Made by a program: the position numbers and the translations under genes. A DNA stretch of 64,000 nt, taken from positions 51,074,791 through 51,138,790 of the forward strand of contig OX638133.1 of assembly GCA_951804985.1 (NCBI GenBank). Direction: 5' to 3'. Under the pieces are notes generated by a model. The model did not search any database and was not told the origin of the DNA. It saw only the letters and a list, made by a program, of their open reading frames with translations. Source of the DNA: Dryomyza anilis. Its lineage: Eukaryota > Arthropoda > Insecta > Diptera > Dryomyzidae. Shown one piece after another: positions 1 to 12,118 of this stretch; positions within the stretch are counted from its first letter, which is position 1, and every line of letters starts with the position of its first letter.

Positions 1-480
1 TTTTTTTTAATTTACAAAGAATTCAAATTTTGACTTAAAATCCCAATTTTTACTAAAAATTCTAAATTTTTCAAAAAAAAAAAACACATTTTCCTTCGTA
101 ATTTTATTAAAAATTTAAATATTTCCCAAAAATTCGTATTTTAATAAAATTTCAATTTTTACTAAACTTTCTAATTTTTACTAAACATTCCAATTTTTAC
201 TAAACATTCCTTTTTTTTAAATTTCAATTTTTACCATAAATTCAAAACTTTACTAAAAAGAAATCCAATTCTACCTTCGTATTCTAAATTCGTATTTTAA
301 TAAAATTTCAATTTTTACTAAACTTTCTAATTTTTACTTAAAATTCCAATTTTTACTATAAATTCCAATTTTTACCAAATAAAAAAAAAAAGAATTTTAT
401 ACTAAAAATTTAAAAATTTTCTTAAAATTCCTATTTTACTAAAAAATCAATTTTTACTAAACTTTCAAATTTTTACTAAT
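1..480. repeat. AT-rich short-period tandem repeat
   Basis: The block is made of reiterated variants of a 15-30 bp AT-rich phrase (caatttttactaaa and similar). A longer segment starting tcgtattttaataaaattt occurs at about 129 and again at about 289, so a higher-order duplication is present. No coding potential is seen. From 481 to 690 I see only unremarkable AT-rich sequence. Confidence 0.75.
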
Positions 481-692
481 AATTAAACTTAAACTATTAA
501 TTATATTAATAAATGTATAATATAACAAAATACAAATAACAAAATTGGGTCCTGTATAAACATAAGAGTTTTTAAAATAATTGCAATGAATAAAACGGAT
601 GCCACTCCATCTGTTTCAATATACAATTGACTGCATCGCGTCTGCCACAGGCAGTCAATATATATCCGGCTGACTCCCTAAGTAGATAATTA

Positions 693-1440
693 CACCCAGA
701 AAAAAATCATGGTAAATTGATAGTATTTCAATAGAAAAACAAAAATGTATACCATTAAAATTGGTCAATAGGATGCAATGGGATGCATTCAGTAATATTG
801 AAACTGTTAATGCAATGTGTGGTTGTACCATAAATTTTATAATGTGATATTTTAATTACAATAAGAAAGACCTATACAAATTTAATGATACGTATTATTA
901 ATTTTATGGGAAAGTCGAATTACATTTTCCTATAATTTATTAAAACAAAAATGTATTTTAGTTAATTTATTGTATATATTATTTTATTTAAATGTCAAAA
1001 TTGACATTCACTTTTACAACACAAACATAAAAACACACTTCTTGCTGCATAAGATTATAAAACATTTAATGTTTACTTTGGTTTCCAATAATTGATTGTA
1101 GTACTTGAGTCTGCAGTTATTTTTGAGTCCGTTGCCATAATAGAAGTTCGCTGTATTATTTATGTTCTGTAATAAATATAAATATAATTTATTTAGATTA
1201 AATACATTGAGTCCTTACCAATGTCGCGTTTAATAATCTGACCATTTTGAGCAAACACAAACACGCAGAATGACGTACAAAACGAACATGTTTGTATTCG
1301 TTTTATGTTTTTTTACACCACGTTTATTATTATAGGAGGAAACCATTAAAACAACAGCATTTATTCTATTTAAAATAATAATATTGAAATATTTAAATGT
1401 ATGGTAGTGAATTTTTCAAATACCATTGAATTAATTAGAA

Positions 1441-1446
<6 letters not shown>
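693..1446. mobile_element. TA-flanked MITE, copy 1 (3' truncated)
   Basis: It begins CACCCAGAAAAAAAT directly after a TA dinucleotide and is homologous along its length to the complete copy at 37398-38266. The match stops at the (AT)n tract at 1447, so the other end is lost. There is no open reading frame, so it is non-autonomous. The TA flank suggests Tc1/mariner-type mobilisation. Confidence 0.65.

Positions 1447-1520
<74 letters not shown>
1447..1520. repeat. (AT)n microsatellite
   Basis: An almost uninterrupted AT dinucleotide run of about 74 bp. It begins exactly where the adjoining MITE copy loses homology to its intact relative, so it may have expanded from a TA at the breakpoint. Confidence 0.95.
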
Positions 1521-1522
<2 letters not shown>

Positions 1523-2460
1523 CTTTAGTTCCTATAAGTATCATAGGGCATCAACAAAAGATTTCCAATCATTTTGATGCTAGGTTTTAATCCAACTTTT
1601 TCCTGCACGCGTAGCCTCTATATCTAAATGTCTTCGTGGGCAGGCCGTCATCTCCTTCTGCTACCTTGCGGGTTCCAGTCAATGGCATTACGGGTTACAT
1701 CTCCAGGTGGTCTTCGTAATGCGTGGTCAATCCATCTGCATTTCGTCCTCAAAACATCGGAATGTATTTGGCTTTGATGTGTGCGGTCCCAGAGGTGTGT
1801 GTTCTGTATCCTGTTGGGCCAGTAAATTTTTAATATTCTACTTAGGCATTTATTGGTGAAAACTTACAGAGTGTTCACGTCTTTAGCAGCCTATTCCACG
1901 TTTCACATCCATAGAGGAGTACAGGCTTCACACACGAGTTGAAGATTGTTATCTTAGTGCGGGTGGATATTGATGATGACTTCCACACTGTTTTTAATTG
2001 GCCGAAAGCTTGTCGAGCTCTCATTGTGCGATTTGAGACATCATCAGATGAGCCTGTATTTGACGTTATCAAATAGAGGCTCATCTTTTGCTACCCAAGT
2101 AGCAAAAGATGTGCACGTGTCGGAATGCACCATGTCGGAATGACTGTAAGTTAGAAGGCATATATCGTCGGCATAGTCAAGATCGGCCAGTCGTCCGCCT
2201 AAACCCCATGTCTCTGATGTTGTTCGTTTTGCTACCCAAGTAGCAAAAGATGTGCACGTGTCGGAATGCACCATGTCGGAATTACTGTAAGTTAGAAGGC
2301 ATATATCGTCGGCATAGTCAAGATCGGCCAGTCGTCCGCCTAAACCCCATGTCTCTGATGTTGTTCGTTGCATTTCTCATGATAATGTCCAGCACTACGT
2401 TAAAGAGTAATGGCGACAAGATGCAGCCTTGTCGTACCCCAGATTTAACAGAAACTTTAA
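1521..2460 (-). pseudogene. Non-LTR retrotransposon RT fragment with duplicated catalytic motif
   Basis: Read on the minus strand from about 2460 this gives RT block GVRQGCILSPLLFN, then LADLDYADDICLL with the YADD catalytic box, then LLYGCETW. A C-terminal piece at about 1740-1560 has the WNPQG/GRP style seen in many endonuclease-RT LINEs. A 142-bp direct duplication (about 2087-2228 and 2229-2370) repeats the YADD segment in frame. The N-terminal endonuclease and most of the RT are missing and frames are broken downstream, so this is a dead fragment. The clade is not assigned with confidence. Confidence 0.8.
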
Positions 2461-2804
2461 CGCTAAGTATTTTACAAAGTAAAATACTTAATGCTGCACC
2501 TGATGAAAAGATGCTGCGTTAACACTTAAAACACTTTCCGACATTAACACATCACTGAAACCGCATTTCACGAATTAAAAATAATTAATTAGCACTATTT
2601 AAAATATTTTAATGCATTTATTATTTGCATATGTTTTAAAAACTGCACAAAAAAAGAATTTACAATTAATTCAGATGAAAAACTTCAAAATATGACGTGA
2701 AACTCTCTTCCCACAGTGTGGGGAATTTCTTGAGAGTTTTTTTGGTAGATTTTTTGCCAGAATACGAATTTGAGATTTTGTTCACAATTATTCTAACAAG
2801 TAAA
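2461..2804. other. Unannotated AT-rich stretch
   Basis: No ORF, terminal repeat or known motif was seen here. It contains an imperfect small palindrome, taagtattttacaaagta followed by aaatacttaa, at about 2464-2492. Confidence 0.5.
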
Positions 2805-3282
2805 ACGCCTCTCATTGGTTGCATTCAGCGACCTTAGCAGTTGTGGAGCTGTTGAGCAATTTGAACTTGAATGACATTCTACTCTCAACATGTTTAGTGA
2901 GCGGTCGCCATTTTTTCCAGCATAAAATTTTTGCGCTACATTTGCACTGCCTTTGTTATCGATGACATTTGAAGACATTTTAACTCAAATATTTATAAAC
3001 AAAAATGGAATTTAGATTGGAATATATGTTTTCAATCAAATTGAGAGTTGTATGTAATTTAAGTAAAATATTAATAATAAATTAATTTGTAAATTGACAG
3101 CTGTGATAGCGGTGCATTCAGTAAAGTGAGCGATTAGTTACTGAGCAGTTTCGCAACTGCTGAGGTCGCTGAATGCAGCCATTGAGATGTGACTTGTGAG
3201 CGCTCACATTGCCAGAATAAGGCTATAACCCAGTGACAAGTTAGCTCCGCTCTGCCTGGCTGCGGACTGCTAAATGCAACCA
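2805..3282. mobile_element. MITE with terminal inverted repeats (GGTTGCATTCAGCGACCT)
   Basis: The left arm at about 2817-2862 (GGTTGCATTCAGCGACCT, then AGCAGTTG) is matched by the reverse complement of about 3136-3180 (GGCTGCATTCAGCGACCT). A weaker third copy of the end (TGGTTGCATTTAGCAG in reverse complement) lies at about 3266-3282, so the true right end may be there. The internal sequence is AT-rich and non-coding. Superfamily unassigned. Confidence 0.6.
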
Positions 3283-3420
3283 TGTTTCCTTAACTCAATC
3301 TCTTTCCTTTTTCAACTTTCTTTCTTAGAGAGCATTTTTGTAATAATGGCTGCCGTTTTTGTTCGTCTGTTTTGTGATTCGTTAAATGTCATTAGTGAAA
3401 ATATGCATTCTGTTTAAAAT

Positions 3421-3954
3421 GAACGTTGGACGTCCATCGTCTTCAAACAAATTTGTAAGTATATTGTATTGTTATTTCTAATTAATTAATTAATAATTTG
3501 TACAGCCTAAAGCTACATAGATGATAATGAAGTGGACACACTTTGACGATGCCGTCAACATCATCATTTCTTCTGCATCCGCGCAAAAGTGTTTTGCAAA
3601 TATTCCGTCTGCCAACGCATAGCGCGTTTAATGCTTTTTAAACGCATCCGTGTTATTCAGATGCCAAATTTTACATGGACTGGGTGAGTTCATTTAATTG
3701 CATAGCAATAAAGTATAAATAATACAATATTTGAATTGCAGAAATTGATGTCAATAAAAATGCGTGATTCAAAAGCCTTAAAAACTGCGGTAACTGGAGC
3801 CGACAACATTAGTCAAAATGTGAACTCACTTATCGTTACATATTTGGGCTTGATCAGCCACCCACTGTTGCGAAAGCCACGACTAACGATGTCAAATATC
3901 TCAAGCTTAGAATACGAATCCATATGTGGTGCAATTATCTATATTGACAGATAA
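3421..3954 (+). other. Possible decayed spliced ORF of unknown origin
   Basis: Three short coding-like pieces carry splice-like borders. ATGAACGTTGG at 3420 runs to a consensus donor (TTTGTAAGTAT). A second ATG at 3660 (ATGCCAAATTTTACATGG) runs to GGGTGAGTT. An acceptor-like TTGAATTGCAG at about 3731-3741 opens a reading frame ending TAA at 3954, and a further acceptor-like TCTCCATTGCAG lies at about 4015-4026. I recognise no domain. It could be an eroded captured gene or chance, and confidence is low. Confidence 0.25.
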
Positions 3955-4342
3955 ATTAGCACTGAAGGGGAAATCGCCAGAAATGCATTTTATTTAACAA
4001 ATTATATTAACTTTTCTCCATTGCAGTTATGTCCAGATGATTTCTGACGTCAGAACATGAGGGTCTGTCCAACGTGAAGGCTCTACCGTTTTCTTTGCTA
4101 TCAAACCTTGTGGGCAACATGACTGACATGACATGAGTGCTGTAAATTGTGCAACAGATCAATACCAACAACGAGATCTTGACTTTTTAAAAGGCAGTAA
4201 ATTTTAATCTTAATTTAACTATGTATTTATTAGATATATTAGATGAATACATTTATTACAATTTGAACTTTGTAAAACTAAATTAAAAATAAATGAATTT
4301 AATATGCTAACCTTTGAATTTGTTGTCATCTGTCATTCCTTC

Positions 4343-4622
4343 ATTCCACAGGAATTAACTCGGAATTGGCGGTCGTTTCCGACATTCTATTCCGGTGAAA
4401 TATACGTCAGAATTTGGGAAAGTGAGCGAGAGAGCAAAAGAAGACAAAAAAAGAGGTTCGTTCAGTTTTTGTTTTGCAAGAAATAGGAAATTCTGTTGGA
4501 AATCGATGTCACCTTTAGTCGTCTGTAGGGGTTAATCAAAACGGAATTCCAAGCAGAGTTCCGTGAAGGTACTAAGAAAGCTCCTACTATTTAAATAGAA
4601 AGACGAGCTAATTCCGTGGGAA
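4343..4622. mobile_element. Small MITE (about 280 bp)
   Basis: The left end ATTCCACAGGAATTAACTCG (4343-4362) pairs with the reverse complement of the right end, GTTCCCACGGAATTAGCTCG (about 4603-4622). The interior is non-coding, with an A-rich patch. It abuts the left end of a larger element at about 4627. Confidence 0.55.
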
Positions 4623-4626
4623 CAAG

Positions 4627-4880
4627 TCACTGGCAAAATACCTTTTCCCCATGCGAATTATTTAGTGGTAATTTTGTTTGATTTAATTCCCACAGTTATT
4701 AAAAATTAACACAAAAATTCCCACAGTCATTTAAAATTATTAGAAAAATACCACAGCAAGTAAAATTAAGATATAAATACCACAAATTTTCTCAAATAAT
4801 TCGGAATTACCATATAAATCCCATGGAAATTAAAACCCACTTAGAAAACACATACACTTAATTTGAAAAAAACATAGATA
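4627..4880. mobile_element. Left end of a CATAGTTGCCA-family hAT-like element
   Basis: This segment follows the 5' part of the complete copies at 25557, 28986 and 32421: repeated cccacag...aaaattaccac phrases, then aaaacccacttagaaaac. The matching right end of the same family is at 11878-11988. The simplest view is one element pushed apart by the LINE and repeats between them, but two separate fragments are possible. Confidence 0.55.
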
Positions 4881-5222
4881 TGAATCTTAAAACTATAAAT
4901 ATGTAAAAAAACTTAGAACTATTATTGTATTATTCTTAAATGATTACATGAAAAAAAACGCTACTTGCTATTTGATAGTTTTAAATGAATATTTTGTTAT
5001 TCTTTTTTATAAAGAATGTATGTTTGCTCCCGACATATAATTTTATCTTGAGACGAAGTTGTCTCGGTAAAACTTAAAACTAATATATACATGAATATTT
5101 ACAGGAAAAAAAAATTAATAATAAAAAAAATATAAATAAATAAAAACAAAATATTATAATTTACATTAAAATAAATTTATCTTCTATGTGTGCCCGGTGT
5201 GACACAAATGTAAAGTCAGGTA

Positions 5223-8200
5223 TTATAGACCCGCGTTAAAAATTACATCTGTTGGGAGGTTTTCATTAACCAACCCGATTGGCGAGAGGTAGTAGCAATT
5301 ATGCCATCTAAAATTTTGTTGATCGTCTAAGATGTTCGTCATTAAGACGTTATCGTGGAATGCAAGCCTATCAATGAAACGCTTTTGTAAGGATAAAGCA
5401 TACAGACAGAAAGGATTCACTGATGACTTATTGTAAATATATTTGTTGGAGAAAGCATTTAAAATTTCGATCGACACACAGTCTTGACACATTTATTTCT
5501 AAGACTTCGATTTCTTTGGCAACTGTTGGGGAAATAGAGAACCAAATAGGATAGGCATAGGTGATCGAACTGATCGAATACTAACTTTATACAGCAAAAG
5601 TTTAGTTTTCGGGCTTAAGAATTTGTTTATAAGAAGTCTTGAAAATATTGCTTTGATTTTGTTTTCTTTTTTTGATAATATTTCGAGCATGCTCGTTAAA
5701 TTTTACAAGCCTGTTAAATGTTATGCCAAGATACTTAATACTATTTTTGAACGGAATCTCTGTTCCGTTTAGGAAGAGTGATGGTACTACGAATCGTCTG
5801 CATCATCCTGAAGCGTTTCTCAAGCATATTGCTTCCGATTTTTGTACGTTATTTTTTATACCCCATTTATTGTAAAAGTCATTAATAACGTAAAGATGGT
5901 TTGAAACCAGAATCAGTGCAGCAAAAGGAGACTCGTCGTGTGCGTAAATCAATGAATCGTCCGCATAAAGGATACTATTTGAGTCATTTAGGACGTGTGA
6001 AAAATCATGCATAAATATGTTGTATAAATGTGGATCCAAAATTGATCCCTGTGGGACACCGCAATTGACTGGGATCACTTCCGAAAAAACATCATTAATT
6101 TGAACGAGAAAATGTCTGTTAGTAAAAAAATTGTGAAATATTTTAATTAAAAAAGGGTCGAACCCGATATTAATTAATTTAAATAATATACCATCGTGGT
6201 ACGCACTGTCAAAGGCCTTTTCTATATCGAGCGAAAATGCAACCGTACATTTTTGTTCCCAAAGATTGGAAATGACGTCATTATGGAATTTTAGAAGTGC
6301 ATTAGCTGTTGAATGTACTTTTTTGAAACCAAACTGGTAACAAGGAATATAATTATAGTTTATATTTAGATTCGGATGACCCTTTCTAAAAGTTTTCCTA
6401 AATTTGATAGCATAGAAATGGGTCTGAAATTACTTATATTTGTGTTTTTTGGTTTCTTCTGAAGAGGGAAAATTTTTGTTTTTTTCCAAGCATTCGAAAA
6501 GTATCCAATGTTTATGCAGTTGTTGAAAATAATGGTCAGAAAATCAAAAGTGATTGTGACTAGTGACTATTGCTTGGTACGATAAAAATTTCTCATCAAG
6601 AAATGGCTTAACATTATTAGAAACAGCGAATCTTTTGGTATATTTGCATAAAATAACGCCTGAATGCTCCCAATAAACATAGTTTTGATTGTATAAAATT
6701 TCGATAACGTTTCGAATTCGTAACGATATCGTTAAATTTCTATAGAATCAGTATTGCATTATTTGTAAAAAAAAAAACAGCTGTTCAATGAAAAATTTCG
6801 TAAATTTAAAATTGGAAGAAATTTCGCAACTGTAAGAAACTTTTAAAATTTAGTTAGTATGCAATATTTTGTTGCTGGATCAAGAAACTAATTTTTAATC
6901 CCAAACTAGATAAACAATTTTAATGTTGTGGATGCTATAGAATGCTTGGTGCACAGCTCTATGAAAGATAATTTCAAGGCAAATTAATTTAAATAGTATC
7001 GAAATTGAATAAGCTTTTCGTTTCGATTTCGAAATTGAATAATTTTTCGAATTCGTCTAGATATCGAAATTGAATCAATTTTCGAATTCGTTTCGATATC
7101 GAGAATTCATACAATATCGATATCGTTAACGATAGAGCCATTTTTTCGAGAACGCCATCATTCTCGAATCGTTAACGATAGTCGAAAACGATAACATTGT
7201 CCATTCAAACGGTATCGTTACGAATTCGTTTCGATATCGTTTGGTATGCTGGGCTTGTGCTTTATCTTCATTTTCAGTGATTGGTATATTATCAACTAAA
7301 ATTTGATCATAACTATTATTTTTTTTATTTCCTATAATACCATAAATTTGTTTATATGCCGTAGGGCCTAGTTTAATTTTGTGGATTCTATTATTCAGTT
7401 CCTCGGCCTGATGCATTTCAACTTTTTCTTTGATTATGGTTTTTAAAAGTTGAATTTGGACAGATAATAATTGATAATCAGAACTTTTTAAAGAAGAACT
7501 TTTTTTTATTTAAATTTTTATGAAATATTTGTTTTAATTGCTTTTGCCACTCATATTTGATTTTAAAAAGTTTTTTAATATTTTTTGGAATTAAAAACTT
7601 TTTATTTTTTTTTATTTCAATACTGCACGTATGATTTGATGTGATGTTATTAACAATGCCAGTGAAATTTTCAACAAAAATGTCTATTTCAAAAACATTT
7701 AGGTTCCCATCATCTGGAGGTTTACACTCAGACATAGCTAGATCCAGGTCATTCTTAAAATTTTTCCAATTTGTTTTTTTAAATGAGGTTATAAATCGTG
7801 GAAGGCTAATCAAAAAATCAAAATCATTCAAATTAACTTGTAGCTTCAAATGTAAATGATCAGAAAAACGTCTCAAGGGGCTGATAAAAAAATTGTTGCT
7901 ACATGTATTAATCAAGATAAGACGACCCGTTTGGAAATGTTGGATTTGTATCACAAATTCTACAAAATTCTGATGAGAGCATTTGCAACCAATCGAGTAA
8001 AGCCTTGCAGTTAATGTTATCGATGGATTCACCCCACGTTTGATTTTTGGCATTAAGAACACCACCTATTAAAGTCCCGTCATAATTTTGTGAAAAAGAA
8101 TTAATGATGAATAAAAGAGTTAGGAAATTTTAAACCTGGAATCATTAAAGAAGAAAATTTATAGTTTCTCTTAATCGCTATTCCAATACCTTGAGAAAAT

Positions 8201-8381
8201 GAATCTCTTATAAAATTATAATTTTCTAAAAAATCTTGCTAGTTGAATGTAAATGCGTTTCCTGTATAAACGCAATATCAATAGTATTAAATAGTAATAT
8301 TTTCAATAATTCAATTTTACGGCTTTTTTCTATTAACGATCTAACGTTAAAAGTCAACAAATTAAGATATTTATGGCCCAT
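5223..8381 (-). pseudogene. Jockey-type LINE ORF2 (endonuclease-RT), decayed
   Basis: ORF2 starts with ATG at 8381, overlapping the ORF1 stop (TAA 8373-8371), as in jockey-clade LINEs. The N-terminus reads NLLTFNVRSLIEKSRKIELL followed by AFIQETH, the start of an apurinic-type endonuclease. The RT has GVPQGSILDPHLYNIF and the catalytic LYADDSLIYAHD, with thumb and C-terminal domain at about 5690-5225. Several stops and frameshifts break the endonuclease (for example near 8240-8150). A 585-bp insertion (6669-7253) interrupts the region between endonuclease and RT. It is not functional. The likely 3' tail lies in AT-rich DNA at about 5100-5222. Confidence 0.85.
6669..7253. mobile_element. 585-bp CCCA-ended element inserted in LINE ORF2
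   Basis: The ends are CCCAATAAACATAG on the left and, in reverse complement, CCCAGCATACCAAACGATAT on the right. Both subterminal regions are packed with cgaattcgt/atatcg palindromic phrases. Removing the insert together with one copy of a 2-bp duplication (CT) restores an uninterrupted LINE reading frame across the site, which fixes the boundaries. No coding capacity is seen. The ends resemble those of the 33566-34367 element. Superfamily unassigned. Confidence 0.7.
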
Positions 8382-9705
8382 ATTGTCTGGTTACTTCTTG
8401 AAATAAATTCATGTATTGCACTTTTGCTTGATCTTTTGTTAATGATCTGTAATTTTTTAAAAAATATTTAATTTTGTCTTCCAAAAATATTGGATCTAGT
8501 TCGCAAAATAACTAAACAATTTTTAGAAATTCTTCAACAAATTCTGGTCGTTTTTTATTATTTGATTGCATTTGTGGAGCTTCATTATAGAAATTGCTAG
8601 AAAAAGATTTAGTAGGAGAAACAAAACTTGATTTATTTATATCAAAATTTACCGCATTTTTGGTAATTATTGTTTTTTCTTTTGAAGCACTTAACTGATT
8701 TTTGAGTCTTTGAACGTGGTCCTTATAAGCCGGGAAACTTTTATAATTTGCCGGATGACCGATCTGGTTACAGTTAACACAGAAAGGCGTTGAATTGTTA
8801 TCTTTTTTAATAAGACATTCACCTGGTAAATGTTATTGGTCACATTTGACACAAGTATACGCCCTATTACAATTTTTTGCACTGTGTCCCCAGTATTGGC
8901 ATCTTTTGCATTGCAATACTTAAGCGCTGGATCTTGGAGACTCCCAGGAAACTCCTTGATTTAAAAGGTAACGAACTCGTTCAACATCCCCAAACACTTT
9001 CCCGGCATTCAAAGTCACCAAAAAGAGCCCGGTGTCAATATTGTTTCGCAAAGAGTAAGGAGTAGCATATTTTGTAACTTTCTCGCAAGTACATGGGATC
9101 TCGAGATCCAGCGCTGCTTTGATATCGTCCGGGTTTTTTGAAAATCCTTTTAGAATTATGCTTATTTGCTTAAATTGGGTAGGGGTGAAGGAGTTGGAAT
9201 CAATTTCTTTACTCCGCAACAATGCCATCATTTTTGAATACGCGCCAATATCGTCAAGGAAAAGCTTACTTTTATATTTACTTTTATGGGTGATGGAATA
9301 TGGTTGTAGTCCATACTATTTCTGAATCCGTGTGGGTGTGTTATATTAAGGTTTGAAGTCGTTGAGTCATTGTTTAGCGCATGTGCATTTGAGGGAGCAG
9401 TTAAGCCACATGAGTTGCCAGAGTAAGATGCCTCTTGTACATAAAGTTGGTCGCATGAGAGCTGCGAGGTTTTTTTTTTCAATAATTTGAGGGTTGGCCG
9501 TATGGTTTCTTAAGGCTTGTCCATTCAATACTGCGCTTGCAAACGAAATAGGGCTAGCGACTGATTGATTAAAATTTGTGTGTTTAACATGAGAAGACAT
9601 GTCTGTGTTAATTGAAGCGTCTAATCCAGTAGCGCTGGCGGGTATATCGGGTGGTTTTTTCGGATGAGTATTGAAATCGCCAACAAAATTTGGAACATTA
9701 TCCAT
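8371..9705 (-). pseudogene. Jockey-type LINE ORF1 (gag-like, zinc knuckles), decayed
   Basis: Translation from ATG 9705 gives a Pro/Ser/Asn-rich N-terminus, then an RRM-like gag domain ending in GLFLVTLNAGKVFGDVERV and the QGVSWESPR linker, then CCHC zinc knuckles. The first is CKRCQYWGHSAKNC (C-x2-C-x4-H-x4-C). The second has an in-frame TAA. The third is FCVNCNQIGHPANY, its last Cys lost to Tyr. This order is typical of jockey-clade ORF1 proteins, which bind element RNA. Frameshifts at about 9480 and 9230 and the internal stop make it dead. The 5' UTR probably reaches about 9850. Confidence 0.8.
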
Positions 9706-10057
9706 TGCACTTTTTTTATGATAAAAAAGCGATAAAAACAAGGTTGAATGTATAAAATGATAATTTTAATTAAATTTCTTATTGAAAACTTAAGAGCGCT
9801 CAAAAACAGCGTCTATTTGTACAGCTTTCACTTATCAAGCATGTTTAAAACAATAAATTTATATTTTAATGTCAATAAATAAAATGTGTTTGTCGTCAGT
9901 TAATTTTATTAGTAAAAATTATGCAATAAAAACAACTACAGCATTTAGTCAAAAATGACTACATTTTTATGAAGACGGTCAGCAAGTTAAATTCAACTAC
10001 ATTTTTAATTATTTTTAATGCAGTATTTTAATGGGTGTTGAACAAAAAATAAAACAA

Positions 10058-11877
10058 AACCAGTTGGGAAGGTTATATCACATGGGAAATTTTAAAGTAG
10101 GTGTAATTATGATAGTTGGGATTATCAAAATTATAGTCGGTCTAAGCCGACAATAAATACCCTACACATATGTGTGGTTACCATTCAAAGTGATATATAG
10201 GTCACCAGGGTATACGAATCCTGAAAATAACTACAAACATTCAATCTCTGAAGAATTTCCATTCATTTGATACCCATATTTACAAATGGGTAGGTGTACC
10301 GAATTTCGATTTTTTTTTTGTGAACCACAAGTCTTTTCGCCGGAAAACATTATTATCATGTATTTGAGCATGATATCAATATATATTTGACCAAAAAAGT
10401 TTACCTAAGCACGTATACATAAAAATTGATCTTTACACCCAAAAAAAAATTCCCTCAAATCCCATTAAAATTGGTCAATAGGACAATGATTGATTTAATA
10501 GTATACAAAAAATAAATCTTTTCATATAAACTCAATGGCAATGTCATGGTATATTCTAGTATTTAATGGTATTTTACGATTAAAATAATAATGTGTCCTA
10601 TTGACTATTTTTAATAGTAAACCAGTTGGGAAGGTTATATCACATGGGAAATTTTAAAGTAGGTGTAATTATGATAGTTGGGATTATCAAAATTATAGTC
10701 GGTCTAAGCCGACTATAAATACCCTACACATATGTGTGGTTACCATTCAAAGTGATATATAGGTCACCAGGGTATACGAATCCTGAAAATAACTACAAAC
10801 ATTCAATCGCTGAAGAATTTCCATTCATTTGATACCCATATTTACAAATGGGTAGGTGTACCGAATTTCGATTTTTTTTTTTGTGAACCACAAGTCTTTT
10901 CGCCGGAAAACATTATTATCATGTATTTGAGCATGATATCAATATATATTTGACCAAAAAAGTTTACCTAAGCACGTATACATATAAATTGATCTTTACA
11001 CCCAAAAAAAAATTCCCTCAAATCCCATTAAAATTGGTCAATAGGACAATGATTGATTTAAAAGTATATAAAAAATAAATCTTTTCATATAAACTCAATG
11101 GCAATGTCATGGTATATTCTAGTATTTAATGGTATTTTACGATTAAAATAATAATATGTCCTATTGACTATTTTTAATAGTAAACCAGTTGGGAAGGTTA
11201 TATCACATGGGAAATTTTAAAGTAGCTGTAATTATGATAGTTAGGATTATCAAAATTATAGTCGGTCTAAGCCGACTTTAAATATCCTACACATATGTGT
11301 GGTTACGATTCAAAGTGATATATAGGTCACCAGGGTATACGAATCCTGAAAATAACTACAAACATTCAATCGCTAAAGAATTTCAATTCATTTGATACCC
11401 ATATTTACAAATGGGTAGGTGTACCGAATTTCGATTTTTTTTTGTGAACCACAAGTCTTTTCGCCGGAAAACATTATTATCATGTATTTGAGCATGATAT
11501 CAATATATATTTGACCAAAAAAGTTTACCTAAGCACGTATACAGTAAAACTGAACTGTAGATGTACATTTTATATGAGTTATTTGAATATAAATGGTCAG
11601 ATCACAAGTCACAATGGACCGATATGCCTAATTTTTTCGCACATACAGCGTAGGTATATAAGTAATCTTATGAGTTTCATTTATCTAACTCTTCAATTGT
11701 TTAAGTAGTAGTGATTTCAACAGACAGACGGACAGACGGACATCGCTAAAACGACTCTGGAGGTCATGCTGATCAAGAATATATATACTTTTCCATACCG
11801 GAGATGCTTCCTTCTGGGTGTTACAAACGGCGTACCAAATTGAATATACCCTTTCACTCTTAGTGTAGGGTATAAAA
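10058..11877 (+). repeat. 562-bp tandem repeat, family C (AACCAGTTGGG...GGGTATA)
   Basis: AACCAGTTGGGAAGGTTATA begins at 10058, 10620 and 11183, giving two full units of about 562 bp and a third that diverges after about 11530. Each full unit joins the 5' part of a dispersed element to a piece related to the CACCCA MITE (acacccaaaaaaaaattccc, then ccattaaaattggtcaatag). The third copy continues to what looks like the real 3' end: a cagacagacggacagacgg run, then aatatatatacttttcc and agtgtagggtataa. A deleted inverted copy sits at 17285-17484. It is non-coding. Confidence 0.8.
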
Positions 11878-11988
11878 ATGTGGAAAAAAATTCCCATGGT
11901 AATTAAAAATTCTTATGGGAATTACCTTTCCCACAGCAGTTAAAAATTACCACATATGGGAAATTTTTCCACGGAACTGGCAATTATG
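11878..11988. mobile_element. Right end of a CATAGTTGCCA-family hAT-like element
   Basis: Blocks ttcccatggtaatt, cctttcccacagc and the terminal ccacggaactggcaattatg reproduce the right end of the complete copies (ends at 26701 and 30137). Together with 4627-4880 it may delimit one old insertion filled with later elements. It ends only 130 bp before the Alas start codon. Confidence 0.65.
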
Positions 11989-12118
11989 AGCTGTTCAAAA
12001 TCAACGGCGGTTGGGTTTAGACGGCTGTAACGAAGCCGGCGCAGGTCTCTGTATTTGGTAGTTATATAAACTTGTAGCATAATAAATACGATTGTTAGAA
12101 AATATCTATAAAAAAGAA
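11989..12118 (+). promoter_or_regulatory. Possible Alas promoter and 5' leader
   Basis: This 130-bp stretch lies between the transposon end and the Alas ATG. It contains a TATA-like TTATATAAAC at about 12061-12070, some 50 bp before the start codon, preceded by a relatively G+C-rich block (acggctgtaacgaagccggcgcagg). No upstream exon is evident. It is the only unique-looking sequence immediately upstream, so the core promoter may lie here, but an unseen 5' UTR exon further upstream cannot be excluded. Confidence 0.35.

Noticed and set aside
4627..11988. A single intact 7.4-kb hAT transposon
   Set aside because: Both ends belong to one family, but everything between is LINE and other repeats on the minus strand and no hAT transposase is present. 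Nested insertion or two fragments are more likely.
12092..12118. Extended N-terminus of Alas starting at a TTG codon
   Set aside because: ATG 12119 begins with the CPFLS heme regulatory motif expected at the start of ALAS. The upstream codons are AU-rich leader-like sequence without an ATG.
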